This document shows, one piece after another, positions 53,146-61,664 of a DNA stretch of 64,000 nucleotides. The stretch is from positions 428,392 to 492,391 of the forward strand of contig NZ_LMUF01000052.1 in the NCBI RefSeq assembly GCF_009766085.1. Direction: 5' to 3'. Position 1 is the first letter of the stretch; the number at the start of each line of letters is the position of its first letter. The translations under genes and the position numbers were made by a program. The notes beneath the pieces are model-generated. The model saw nothing but the letters and a program-made list of their open reading frames with translations. It had not been told where the DNA came from and searched no databases. The stretch comes from Burkholderia sp. S171 (lineage in GTDB: Bacteria; Pseudomonadota; Gammaproteobacteria; Burkholderiales; Burkholderiaceae).

Positions 53146-54516
53146 GTGACAAGCACACTCGAACAACTTCGCGCCGGACAACTTGCCGGCACCCAGCGAC
53201 TGACACTAGCCTGCGGCCTGACCGAATTTCCGCGCGAGATATTCGATCTGTCCGGCACGCTGGAAATCCTCGACCTGTCGGGCAACGCCCTTTCGTCGTT
53301 GCCCGACGATTTGCCGCGCCTGACGAATCTGCACACTATTTTCTGCTCGAACAACCAGTACATCGAGTTGCCCGACGTGCTCGGACAGTGCACGCAATTG
53401 AGCATGATCGGGTTCAAGGCAAACCGCATACGCAAGGTATCCGGCGCTTCATTGCCGCCTCAACTTCGCTGGCTGATCCTGACCGACAACGAAGTTGAGG
53501 CGCTACCTCCCGAGATCGGACACTGCACTCAGCTACAAAAGCTGATGTTGGCGGGCAATCAGTTACACACGCTGCCAGTGGAGTTGGCCGCATGCTCTCG
53601 CCTCGAATTGATCCGGCTGGCGGCAAATCGGCTTGCCGAACTGCCGGTCTGGGTGGCGTCCTTGCCCCGGCTCTCGTGGCTGGCATATGCGGGTAATCCG
53701 TTCAACGAACAGCCTGAAGCCCGCGCAATGACGGATACACCTGTCGCCGATATCCCCTGGCAGGCGCTGGATCTGCAGCATCGGCTGGGTGAAGGTGCAT
53801 CCGGCGTGATTTATCGTGCAGAACTTCGGGTGGAAAATCCGGCGACTAGCAACGCGACTCAGTCCGTCGCAGTCAAGCTATTCAAAGGCGCCGTAACCAG
53901 CGACGGTCTGCCGCACTGCGAAATGGCCGCTTGCATTGCTGCGGGTTCACATCCCAACATGATCCCGGTACTCGGCAAGATAAAGGGTCATCCCACCGGC
54001 ATCCATGGACTCGTGATGGAGCTGATCGACCCGCAGCTCAGGAACCTTGCAGGGCCGCCGAGCCTCGCGTCCTGCACGCGCGATATCTATGACATCAATA
54101 CCCGCTTCGATCTGACCTCAGCGCTAAGCGTTGCGCACGGAATCGCATCGGCAGCCTGGCATTTGCATCAGCGGGGCATCATGCATGGTGACCTGTACGC
54201 CCACAACATCCTGCATGGCGAACAAGGTCAGGCGCTGATGGGAGATTTTGGCGCGGCATCGTTCTATGCAACCGACGATCAAGCACTGGCCGACGCACTC
54301 CAGCGCCTGGAAGTAAGAGCGTTTGGTTGCCTGCTAGAAGAATTGATCGATCGATGCGATGCGCAGGAGTCCGCGCAAAACAGCATGGCGGTGCTCGCAA
54401 GCCTGAAAAATGACTGTTTGAACGAGCAAGCCAGCGACCGGCCCCTGTTCGGCGAAATCGTGAATACCCTATCTGCGCTGAGGGATTCTCATCGGGACGA
54501 GGCAACTTCCGCTTAA
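53146..54516 (+). CDS. Leucine-rich-repeat protein kinase
   Basis: A 456-aa cytoplasmic protein in two parts. Residues about 15-195 hold seven or so leucine-rich repeats (LEILDLSGNALSSLPDDL, LRWLILTDNEVEALPPEI, LQKLMLAGNQLHTLPVEL). Residues about 208-450 form a protein kinase: glycine loop GEGASGV near 215, catalytic lysine K244 in VAVKLF, catalytic loop HGDLYAHNIL with D349 (HGD instead of HRD) and metal-binding DFG near 367. All key residues are present, so activity is likely. The start is GTG 53146 without a good ribosome site, so the true start is uncertain. This LRR-kinase family is known in Pseudomonas and Burkholderia relatives, but the substrate is unknown. Confidence 0.87.
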   Translation: MTSTLEQLRAGQLAGTQRLTLACGLTEFPREIFDLSGTLEILDLSGNALSSLPDDLPRLTNLHTIFCSNNQYIELPDVLGQCTQLSMIGFKANRIRKVSGASLPPQLRWLILTDNEVEALPPEIGHCTQLQKLMLAGNQLHTLPVELAACSRLELIRLAANRLAELPVWVASLPRLSWLAYAGNPFNEQPEARAMTDTPVADIPWQALDLQHRLGEGASGVIYRAELRVENPATSNATQSVAVKLFKGAVTSDGLPHCEMAACIAAGSHPNMIPVLGKIKGHPTGIHGLVMELIDPQLRNLAGPPSLASCTRDIYDINTRFDLTSALSVAHGIASAAWHLHQRGIMHGDLYAHNILHGEQGQALMGDFGAASFYATDDQALADALQRLEVRAFGCLLEELIDRCDAQESAQNSMAVLASLKNDCLNEQASDRPLFGEIVNTLSALRDSHRDEATSA

Positions 54517-54584
54517 ATTCAGGCGCTTTGAAACGTGCTTTGCACCGTATACTCATTTCCCCTTTCCCGTAGCGAGAGAGAAAC

Positions 54585-55730
54585 GTGCCAGTGATTACCT
54601 GCATCGAGGATTTGCGCGTGCTCGCGCAGCGGCGCGTGCCGCGCATGTTCTACGATTACGCCGACAGCGGCTCGTGGACCGAGAGTACCTACCGGGCCAA
54701 TGAGAGCGACTTCCAGCGTATCAAGCTGCGCCAGCGCGTAGCGGTCAACATGGCGGGCCGCAGCACCCGCACGGAAATGGTGGGGCAGGAGGTCGCCATG
54801 CCGGTAGCGCTGGCGCCCACGGGATTGACCGGCATGCAACACGCGGACGGCGAGATCCTCGCCGCGCGCGCTGCAGAAAAATTCGGTGTCCCGTTCACCT
54901 TGTCCACCATGAGCATCTGTTCGATCGAGGACATCGCGGCGCACACCAGCAAACCATTCTGGTTCCAGCTCTACATGATGCGCGACCGCGACTTCATCGT
55001 GCGGCTGATCGAGCGCGCCCGGGCGGCAAAGTGCAGCGCCCTGATGCTCACACTCGACTTGCAGATCCTCGGTCAACGCCACAAGGACATCAAGAACGGG
55101 TTGTCGGCGCCACCCAAACTGACGCTCCCGAACCTCGTGAATCTTGCGACGAAACCACGCTGGTGCCTCGGCATGCTCGGCACCAAGCGGCGCAGTTTCG
55201 GCAACATCGTCGGTCATGCGAAGGGCGTGGGCGATCTCTCATCCCTGAGCTCATGGACCGCCGAACAATTTGATCCAGGCTTGAGCTGGGCAGATGTCGA
55301 ATGGGTCAAGAAGCTGTGGGGCGGCAAGCTCATCCTGAAGGGCATCATGGATCTGGAAGACGCACGCCTAGCCGCCGACAGCGGCGCCGACGCGATGATC
55401 GTTTCCAACCACGGCGGCCGCCAACTCGACGGTGCGCCGTCGTCCATTTCCGCGCTACCCGAGATTGCGAGTGCGGTGGGAGATCGAATTGAAGTGTGGA
55501 TGGATGGCGGCATCCGCAGCGGACAGGACGTGCTGAAAGCGGTGGCGCTCGGCGCGAAAGGCACGCTGATTGGCCGCAGCTTCCTGTATGGGCTGGGCGC
55601 GATGGGTGAGGCAGGGGTCGAGCGATGCCTGCAGGTCATCCACAAGGAACTCGACACCACCATGGCCTTTTGCGGGCACACCGACATCCGGCGCGTGGAC
55701 GACCAGATCCTGCTGCCGGGGACCTTTTAA
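54585..55730 (+). CDS. lldD: FMN-dependent alpha-hydroxy-acid dehydrogenase (L-lactate dehydrogenase type)
   Basis: A 381-aa TIM-barrel flavoenzyme. The family signature is SNHGGRQLDGAPSS, containing the catalytic histidine and arginine near residues 270-273, and the N-terminal MFYDYADSGSWTE and APTGLTGMQHADGE segments are typical of LldD. It oxidises L-lactate or a related 2-hydroxy acid to the keto acid, reducing quinone at the membrane. The start is GTG 54585 after a GAGAGAG site. It converges closely (12 bases) on the M81 peptidase gene, and its upstream neighbour is the LRR kinase. The gene symbol assumes lactate as substrate; glycolate or mandelate are possible. Confidence 0.9.
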   Translation: MPVITCIEDLRVLAQRRVPRMFYDYADSGSWTESTYRANESDFQRIKLRQRVAVNMAGRSTRTEMVGQEVAMPVALAPTGLTGMQHADGEILAARAAEKFGVPFTLSTMSICSIEDIAAHTSKPFWFQLYMMRDRDFIVRLIERARAAKCSALMLTLDLQILGQRHKDIKNGLSAPPKLTLPNLVNLATKPRWCLGMLGTKRRSFGNIVGHAKGVGDLSSLSSWTAEQFDPGLSWADVEWVKKLWGGKLILKGIMDLEDARLAADSGADAMIVSNHGGRQLDGAPSSISALPEIASAVGDRIEVWMDGGIRSGQDVLKAVALGAKGTLIGRSFLYGLGAMGEAGVERCLQVIHKELDTTMAFCGHTDIRRVDDQILLPGTF

Positions 55731-55742
55731 AAGCGAGCGCCG

Positions 55743-57221
55743 TTACCAGGTCGTGTCTGTGTCCAGCGGATAAACCGGCCGCTGGACGTTCTTGAATTCG
55801 AACAGGCTGAAGTCGGAACTGGTCACGCCACGGCTATCGCATTCAACCAGGCCGTGCGCGATCGGTACAAATACCGGCCGGCAATACATACGCGACTTGA
55901 GGATGAGAAACGTCGCACGGCGCGGGTCGATGCCAACACTTTCGAACACGCCAAGGTCCCAGGGCTCGTGCGTGCGCTCCGTCAACACGATCTGCGCTGC
56001 GCCCACATCAAGCACTGCAGCCCGGCCCATGTGGGCGCGCTGTCCCGTATAGGTCGGTCCGCTGATCACGTATTCCCCGTCGGTCAACGCACGCACCGCA
56101 CCCGTGAGCATGACCGGCGAACGCGGTTTCGCGGCTCCCCCGCTGAGCTTGTTGCCAACCGCAAGCGTAACGGTCTCGCCCACACGCGCCGCGAATAATG
56201 TAGCAACGGCTTCAGGATCGCATAGCAGTCCCATCACGATCCCGGTCAAGCCCTGGCGGATGGCTTCCTCATACACATCCATCGTGTCGCACGTGCCGCC
56301 CGACATGCAGTTGTCGCCGTGATCGAGCAACAGCACCGGTTTATCGGCGCCGCGTGCGAGCACGGCACCCTCAGCGACGGAATCCGCGAGCGGCGGACTA
56401 CGATAGAAAAATCCCTCGCGATCGTCCCAGATTTGCCGCGCAATACGCTCGGCGACTTGCGCGGCAGCCTCGCGATCACCGTCGCCGACCACCACCACGC
56501 TGATGCAAGGCGCGGGGATATCGGCGAGCGAAAATCCCGCCAGTACGGAGACAGCAAGCATGCCCTCGCGCTCCGCTGCCTGCGCCGCTTCCACCGCGCG
56601 TTTCATTGCCCCGGCAGCGCTCGCACTGCGCAGCGTATGCGTGAGCAGCGGCGGCTGCGACCATGCGATCACCGGCCGCGTGCGGCCATCGAGCAGATCG
56701 AATAAGAGCCGCGCCGCGTGCGCGCCACATTCGAACATATCGACATGCGGATAGGTCTTGAAGCTGACCATGACATCCGCGTTGTCGATCATCTTCTGCG
56801 TGACGTTCGCGTGCAGATCGAGAGCGACGGCGATGGGTGCATTCGGCAATAGAGCACGCACGCGTTCAAGCAGGTCGCCTTCGCCATCATTCGAATTTTC
56901 GGCGACCATTGCGCCGTGCAGGTCGAGCATGACCGCGTCGCAACCGCGCGCGGCGTCCACAATGGCGTTGCAGATAGTGTCGTACGCAACGGCGGCGACC
57001 GGACCGCTCGGGTTCGCCGACGCCGAGACCGGCGTGACGAGTTGCGCACCCGCTCGTTCGGCTGCCTCGATAAACGCGGACATGGCGGTTCGCATGCCCT
57101 TGTTCTCGTTGTACGCGTCCTCGCCGAACGCGGGACCGTTACGGCCGAATGCTGCCAACGGTGTCGCCACCGGCGAGAACGTATTGGTCTCGTGATTCAT
57201 GCGTGCGACAAGAATTTTCAT
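55743..57221 (-). CDS. M81-family metallopeptidase (MlrC-like)
   Basis: A 492-aa zinc-dependent hydrolase of the microcystinase C family. It starts with MKILVARMNHETNTFSP, the family hallmark, and has the metal-site motifs LDLHGAMVAEN and ALDLHANVT, and further on LLLDHGDNCMSGG. Known MlrC cleaves the tetrapeptide from microcystin breakdown; most relatives have unknown amide substrates. ATG 57221 is chosen over 57296 because it begins at the conserved motif with GGAA upstream. It is the last gene of the Rieske-led operon. Confidence 0.9.
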   Translation of the reverse strand: MKILVARMNHETNTFSPVATPLAAFGRNGPAFGEDAYNENKGMRTAMSAFIEAAERAGAQLVTPVSASANPSGPVAAVAYDTICNAIVDAARGCDAVMLDLHGAMVAENSNDGEGDLLERVRALLPNAPIAVALDLHANVTQKMIDNADVMVSFKTYPHVDMFECGAHAARLLFDLLDGRTRPVIAWSQPPLLTHTLRSASAAGAMKRAVEAAQAAEREGMLAVSVLAGFSLADIPAPCISVVVVGDGDREAAAQVAERIARQIWDDREGFFYRSPPLADSVAEGAVLARGADKPVLLLDHGDNCMSGGTCDTMDVYEEAIRQGLTGIVMGLLCDPEAVATLFAARVGETVTLAVGNKLSGGAAKPRSPVMLTGAVRALTDGEYVISGPTYTGQRAHMGRAAVLDVGAAQIVLTERTHEPWDLGVFESVGIDPRRATFLILKSRMYCRPVFVPIAHGLVECDSRGVTSSDFSLFEFKNVQRPVYPLDTDTTW

Positions 57222-57306
57222 GCGGCTTCCACTCAGTGAGTTCAGACCACGCGAACGCTTCCTCTCGCACTGCGAGCGAGTTCGCCTCTCGCTCAATCAT
57301 ACATTT

Positions 57307-58080
57307 TCAACTCCCCGAAATATCGAAATCGAAGTAGCGGCGCTCGATTTTTTGATAGGTTCCGTCCTTCATCATCGCGTCGATCGCGTGGTCGAGTTTC
57401 GTCTGCAGCGCGGTATCGTCCTTTCGCACCCCAATACCTGCTCCCTTGCCCAAGGTCTTCGCGTCGCTCACAGGGTCGCCAACGAATGCAAAGCCCTTAC
57501 CCTGCGGCGTCTTGAGAAAGCCCTGACTGCCGGCAATCATGTCGGTCAGCGTTGCATCTATACGCCCGGCCAATAGGTCCGTGACCACCTGCTCCTGATT
57601 GGCATACGACACCACCTCGATCCCGGCCGGCGCCCAGTTCGCTTTTGCGTAAGCCTCTTGCGTCGAGCCCTGCGCGACCCCAACCTTCTTGCCCTTCAAC
57701 GATGCCACCGTCGGCTTGATATCCGCCCCCTCCTTTCCGATCAGCCGGCTAGGCGTATTGAAGAGCGGCACGGAAAACGCCACCTGTTCCTCGCGCTTCG
57801 GGGTGATCGACATCGCAGACAGGATGGCATCGAACTTGCGGCCCTGCAGCGCCGGAATGATGCCGTCGAAACCCGTTTCGACCCAGACGCATTTGACATC
57901 GAGCCGCTTGCAGATTTCGTTGCCCAGGTCGATCTCGAAGCCCACGAGTTGCCCCGATGGCGCCTTCGATTCGAACGGCGCATAGGTGGGGTCAACGCCG
58001 AAGCGAAGTTCGCTTGCGTCTTTCGCTTGGACGCAGAACGCGGCGAGTAACAACGCGATGCCAGCCAGTGCCTTTTTCAT
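57307..58080 (-). CDS. Amino-acid ABC transporter substrate-binding protein (family 3)
   Basis: A 257-aa periplasmic binding protein of the lysine/arginine/ornithine type. The Sec signal peptide MKKALAGIALLLAAFCVQA is followed by the mature start LRFGVDPTYAPFESK and the family signature GFEIDLGNEICKRL. ATG 58080 has GGAG upstream. Like the family 5 SBP at 21244 it stands without permease or ATPase genes. It probably delivers or senses the nitrogenous substrate of the flanking peptidases. Confidence 0.92.
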   Translation of the reverse strand: MKKALAGIALLLAAFCVQAKDASELRFGVDPTYAPFESKAPSGQLVGFEIDLGNEICKRLDVKCVWVETGFDGIIPALQGRKFDAILSAMSITPKREEQVAFSVPLFNTPSRLIGKEGADIKPTVASLKGKKVGVAQGSTQEAYAKANWAPAGIEVVSYANQEQVVTDLLAGRIDATLTDMIAGSQGFLKTPQGKGFAFVGDPVSDAKTLGKGAGIGVRKDDTALQTKLDHAIDAMMKDGTYQKIERRYFDFDISGS

Positions 58081-58193
58081 GGATGCTCCAGTTCGACGGA
58101 ATAGCCGCATCGTCGATTGCGTTGCCGGCTAAGGTTGATGAGACCGCTGCTAAAGCGGGTTGCGCGTTTTTGACGTTGCTTGAGGCTTAGTCG

Positions 58194-59297
58194 TTAGGCT
58201 GTCTGTAGAGCCCGCAACCCACGCTCAAAAATCTGCCGTGTGCGTAGCTGGGTGAGTTCGCGCCAGTCCTGATCCGCGGGATAGAAATGTTCCGCCAACG
58301 CCGCCTTGATCCGGCGTCCCGTTTCGTCTTCAGGATCGCCATACAGATGCAGCCAGTGATCGTCTCTTAGCGTGCGATGGCCTCGGGCGCCGTCATAGGT
58401 CCCGCATTCGATAACCAGTTGCATCAGCTCAGTACCGGGCAGTGAATGCAGGAGCGCCTGTGACGTATAGCCTGTCGCAGTTGCCGCGATTCCTGAATCG
58501 GTCGTCGCAGCAGGTCCGGTGATGACCGTGTAGAGCCACGGGCCGAAAACCAACTGTGACCTGGCGAGTGCGGGGTAGCTTTCCTGCGCCACCGCCATCA
58601 ACATCGCATGACCAAATGCGCCTGCTCCCGTATGCAGATCGAAGCACATTGCAGTGCGCGCGCCCTCCATAAAACGCATCGCAATGGCGCGCAACGTACG
58701 GTTGCTCCAGGTGGCTTGTTGACCGCCGAAGAAGATGCCGTCGGCATGGGCGTATTGCCCCGCCTCGACAATGCTCATGACCGTGGCGAGACCTAGTCTT
58801 TCGATCTCGTCTGCGAGCCGTTCGTCGGCACGGCGGCGAGCGGGACCGTCAAGGTCGCGGCACAAATAGATACTGTGAAAAGCCTCGTAGCGCGCGTTGT
58901 CCGGCAGCGGCTCATTAAAGGCGACATAGTTCCGGTTGAGGTCGACGTTGTCCTCATTCACCCGACGTAACCAGGCCGTACCCCATGGATTGATCAGGTG
59001 CACCATGACCACGCAGACATCAGCGGGTAGCGTGCGCTTTTGCAATGAATGAAGGAATGCGATTTGCGATTCGGAGCCGTAATACCCTTCAATGCCATGT
59101 GTACCGGAGACGACAATGAACCGCTTGGGCGCAAGCGGATCGCCGATCACCGCTACGTCAGTGGCGAGCATTTCACGGCGGGGGCCGCGCATTGGATGCT
59201 CGAACTCCGTGAGCTCGGCGCCCGCAGCCCGCGCGGCTTCGATAAAACGCTCACGCTGGGCGGTAAAACCTGGTCCTTCAATAAAATACCGGTTCAT
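58194..59297 (-). CDS. DUF2817-family M14-type metallopeptidase
   Basis: A 367-aa zinc carboxypeptidase-like protein. The first zinc site is in VVSGTHGIEGYYGS (H-x-x-E), the arginine/asparagine substrate site in NVDLNRNYVAF, and the second zinc histidine in MCFDLHTGAGAFG. These are the marks of DUF2817. ATG 59297 has a GGAAAGAG site. It lies between the Rieske reductase and the amino-acid SBP. It may trim an acyl-amino acid or small peptide-like amide; substrate unknown. Confidence 0.88.
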   Translation of the reverse strand: MNRYFIEGPGFTAQRERFIEAARAAGAELTEFEHPMRGPRREMLATDVAVIGDPLAPKRFIVVSGTHGIEGYYGSESQIAFLHSLQKRTLPADVCVVMVHLINPWGTAWLRRVNEDNVDLNRNYVAFNEPLPDNARYEAFHSIYLCRDLDGPARRRADERLADEIERLGLATVMSIVEAGQYAHADGIFFGGQQATWSNRTLRAIAMRFMEGARTAMCFDLHTGAGAFGHAMLMAVAQESYPALARSQLVFGPWLYTVITGPAATTDSGIAATATGYTSQALLHSLPGTELMQLVIECGTYDGARGHRTLRDDHWLHLYGDPEDETGRRIKAALAEHFYPADQDWRELTQLRTRQIFERGLRALQTA

Positions 59298-59346
59298 GTT
59301 CTCTTTCCAAAATTGATCGTCGCTGGCGGCAAACTAGTTTGCTTTG

Positions 59347-60450
59347 CTAACCAATTCGTATGGCGATAGCAGTTGACGGCCTTGCGCAGCACAGCAGCAC
59401 TTCTCCGTCTTGCGGCTCGTCGAGCGGTTGCTCGAAATACTCGACCGCGCCGTCAATCAACTGGCTGGCACACGATCCGCACAATCCTGCGCGGCAACTG
59501 AACGGCGGTCTAAGTCCCGCAGCTTCGGCTAAATCCAGCAACGAATGACATGACGGGTCCCATGCAAGCGTCTTGCCAGAAGGCATAAAACAAACCGTGG
59601 GCACGGACGCTTCCGGTATGACCTCGGGCTCGGGTGAAGACTGCACGTCGACGTCGTCCAGCCCAAGCACCGAAGCAGGACCGAAGAACTCATGCCGGAT
59701 ACGGCCTTTGTCGACACCGAGGCTCCGTAGCAATTTAAAGTTCGTCTGCATGAAGCGCGTTGGACCGCACAGATAGACGTCGTAGTCATCGAGCGGCAGC
59801 AAGCGTTGCAGGGTCTCGCGCGTGATCAGGCCGTGACTATCGAAGCGCTGGTCCTCAAAATCCGATGGCACGGGCGCGCGGTAACAGATGTGCGTTACGA
59901 CCCCTTCCCTGCTCGCCTGCAAGCGTTTTACTTCGTCCCGGAACGCATGCACGGCGCCGTTTTCGCATGCGTGGATGAAATAGACGCGACGCCGGGATGT
60001 GGCACACGAACGATGCAACATGCTGAGCATCGGCGTTACGCCAACACCCCCGCTTAACAACACGACGGGACGATCGCTAAGCTCATCGAGTACGAATGCA
60101 CCGGCTGGACCGGCAACATCAAGCGTAGCGCCTACCTCGATAACCGCATGCAGATAGCTCGATACCAGCCCGTCAGGCAGTTCGCCCAGATCCAGCGGAG
60201 CCAATTGATGCTTGACCGAAATTCGCCAGCGCGTGCGTTCGGCAGGATCGCCGGACAAGCTGTAATGCCGCAGCAGGCGCTGCCCGTCATCGCCGGGAAT
60301 GCGCACCTGAACAAATTGCCCCGGCAGGAAAGCCGGCAGCAACGCACCATCCACCGCTTCAAGTACGAACGATTTGATGACGCTGCTTTCCCGCTGCACC
60401 TCAGCTACGCGCATCCGCTTGAACGCTCGCGGTTCTGTTACCTCTTGCAT
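59347..60450 (-). CDS. Ferredoxin-NAD(P)H reductase component of a Rieske oxygenase
   Basis: A 367-aa electron-transfer protein in three domains: an N-terminal FAD/FMN barrel with LRHYSLSGDP, a NAD-binding domain with LLSGGVGVTPMLSML, and a C-terminal plant-type 2Fe-2S domain with FSCRAGLCGSCASQL and a fourth cysteine in LLCCARP. It passes electrons from NAD(P)H to the oxygenase encoded immediately upstream. Its ATG lies two bases after the oxygenase stop, and no separate ribosome site is visible, so translation is probably coupled. Confidence 0.93.
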   Translation of the reverse strand: MQEVTEPRAFKRMRVAEVQRESSVIKSFVLEAVDGALLPAFLPGQFVQVRIPGDDGQRLLRHYSLSGDPAERTRWRISVKHQLAPLDLGELPDGLVSSYLHAVIEVGATLDVAGPAGAFVLDELSDRPVVLLSGGVGVTPMLSMLHRSCATSRRRVYFIHACENGAVHAFRDEVKRLQASREGVVTHICYRAPVPSDFEDQRFDSHGLITRETLQRLLPLDDYDVYLCGPTRFMQTNFKLLRSLGVDKGRIRHEFFGPASVLGLDDVDVQSSPEPEVIPEASVPTVCFMPSGKTLAWDPSCHSLLDLAEAAGLRPPFSCRAGLCGSCASQLIDGAVEYFEQPLDEPQDGEVLLCCARPSTAIAIRIG

Positions 60451-60452
60451 GG

Positions 60453-61505
60453 CTAACGCACGCAGTCGAGCGCTGCAGGTTCGTGAGCCTGCGTCTCCGC
60501 CTCGATCAGCCGTTGCAGGCTGCGTCGAAAGCGCAACGGCCCGGCGTCGAGCGGCAGGTCGAGATTAGGCGTTCGCCTGTTCGCCATGCCCGCGTGGACG
60601 GCCGTCAGGATCACGCGGTCCTCTTCGAATGCATGACGGACGTCCTCGTTGAACTGGCGCGATACGTTTTCATCGCGTTGGTCGAAGTTGCGCATCTGGA
60701 ACCAGAAATAGCGCGTGTTCGATTCATCGATCGGCGTCATGAAGTTATATGAGTTCATCAGGAAGACGTGCTCGTGCTGCGAACCTTCGTCGGTACCCGT
60801 GCCTGCCGGCGTGAACACCGCCTTGATGATCGCGTGCGATGGAAACCGCACTTCGTAATGTTGCTTGCGATCGCAGCGGCCCGAGAATTTCACGAAGCGC
60901 GCATAGAAGGGAGCCACATCAACGTCGCGCATCCAGCGCGACACGACTACGCCGTCATCAGTCACCGTCGTTTTCAGCGGCTCGGATTCGCATGCTGCAT
61001 TGCCGAACGAGGACGGATGAACCCATGCAACGTGGGACGGATCAAGCAGGTTGTCGGTCACATACAGATAGTTGCACGCGACTGTCATGGCATCGCCCTG
61101 GTTCATGCCCCAGGCAGGGTCGCCCCATTCCTCGACCGCGAAAATGGTGTCCGCATTCGCGTGCTGCGGCGAGCCCATCCAGATCCAGACCAGACCGTAA
61201 CGCTCTTCAACGGGGTAGCTGCGAACGCGGGCGGCCGGTGGAATCCTCGCCATGCCCGGTGCACGCACGCAGCTTCCCGAGCAATCGAAGGTAAGGCCGT
61301 GGTAACCGCATTCAATCTGGCCGTCCTGCAAGCGTCCCATCGACAAAGGCAGCTTCCGGTGCGGACAGGCGTCTTCCAGCGCAACCACCGCGCCGCCCGG
61401 TTTTCGATACAAAACCACCGGTTCGCCGAGCAACGTCAACGGATGCAAACCGTCGCCAATCTCGCTGCTCCATGCCGCCACGTACCACGCGTTTCTTAAG
61501 AACAT
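60453..61505 (-). CDS. Rieske non-heme iron oxygenase, alpha subunit (vanillate demethylase-like)
   Basis: A 350-aa oxygenase. The Rieske 2Fe-2S ligands are C47 and H49 (ACPHRKLP) and C66 and H69 (ECGYHG). The catalytic iron motif is LDPSHVAWVHPS, with two histidines, in the C-terminal domain. This size and layout match VanA-type O- or N-demethylases and monooxygenases that lack a beta subunit. ATG 61505 has a GGAGAGGG site. It leads an operon of reductase, M14 peptidase, SBP and M81 peptidase, and is divergent from a LysR gene. An oxidative dealkylation of an aromatic or quaternary-ammonium-like amide compound is plausible. Confidence 0.93.
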   Translation of the reverse strand: MFLRNAWYVAAWSSEIGDGLHPLTLLGEPVVLYRKPGGAVVALEDACPHRKLPLSMGRLQDGQIECGYHGLTFDCSGSCVRAPGMARIPPAARVRSYPVEERYGLVWIWMGSPQHANADTIFAVEEWGDPAWGMNQGDAMTVACNYLYVTDNLLDPSHVAWVHPSSFGNAACESEPLKTTVTDDGVVVSRWMRDVDVAPFYARFVKFSGRCDRKQHYEVRFPSHAIIKAVFTPAGTGTDEGSQHEHVFLMNSYNFMTPIDESNTRYFWFQMRNFDQRDENVSRQFNEDVRHAFEEDRVILTAVHAGMANRRTPNLDLPLDAGPLRFRRSLQRLIEAETQAHEPAALDCVR

Positions 61506-61623
61506 TGCCCTCTCCGCTCCATTCGGATGACAGCCGTTGCGGCTGCTCTATCCGTCTTATCTCTCAGGACTCAGCTTAGGAACTCAAAATTGAAAAGAAC
61601 AGAGGGCTAAAGCTTTGGCATCG

Positions 61624-61638
61624 TTTAGAATTTCTAAA
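61624..61638. promoter_or_regulatory. Perfect 15-bp palindrome, probable LysR box
   Basis: TTTAGAA (61624-61630), a central T and TTCTAAA (61632-61638) form a perfect palindrome containing a T-N11-A spacing, the classic LysR-box form. It lies 26 bases before the lysR-type start and about 120 bases before the Rieske gene start. Confidence 0.75.
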
Positions 61639-61664
61639 ACGACTTGGGTCCCTACCCGCGAACC

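Noticed and set aside
52649-53149. Two small plus-strand frames in the AT-rich gap before the LRR kinase
   Set aside because: No ribosome sites or recognised features; one runs into the kinase start in another frame.
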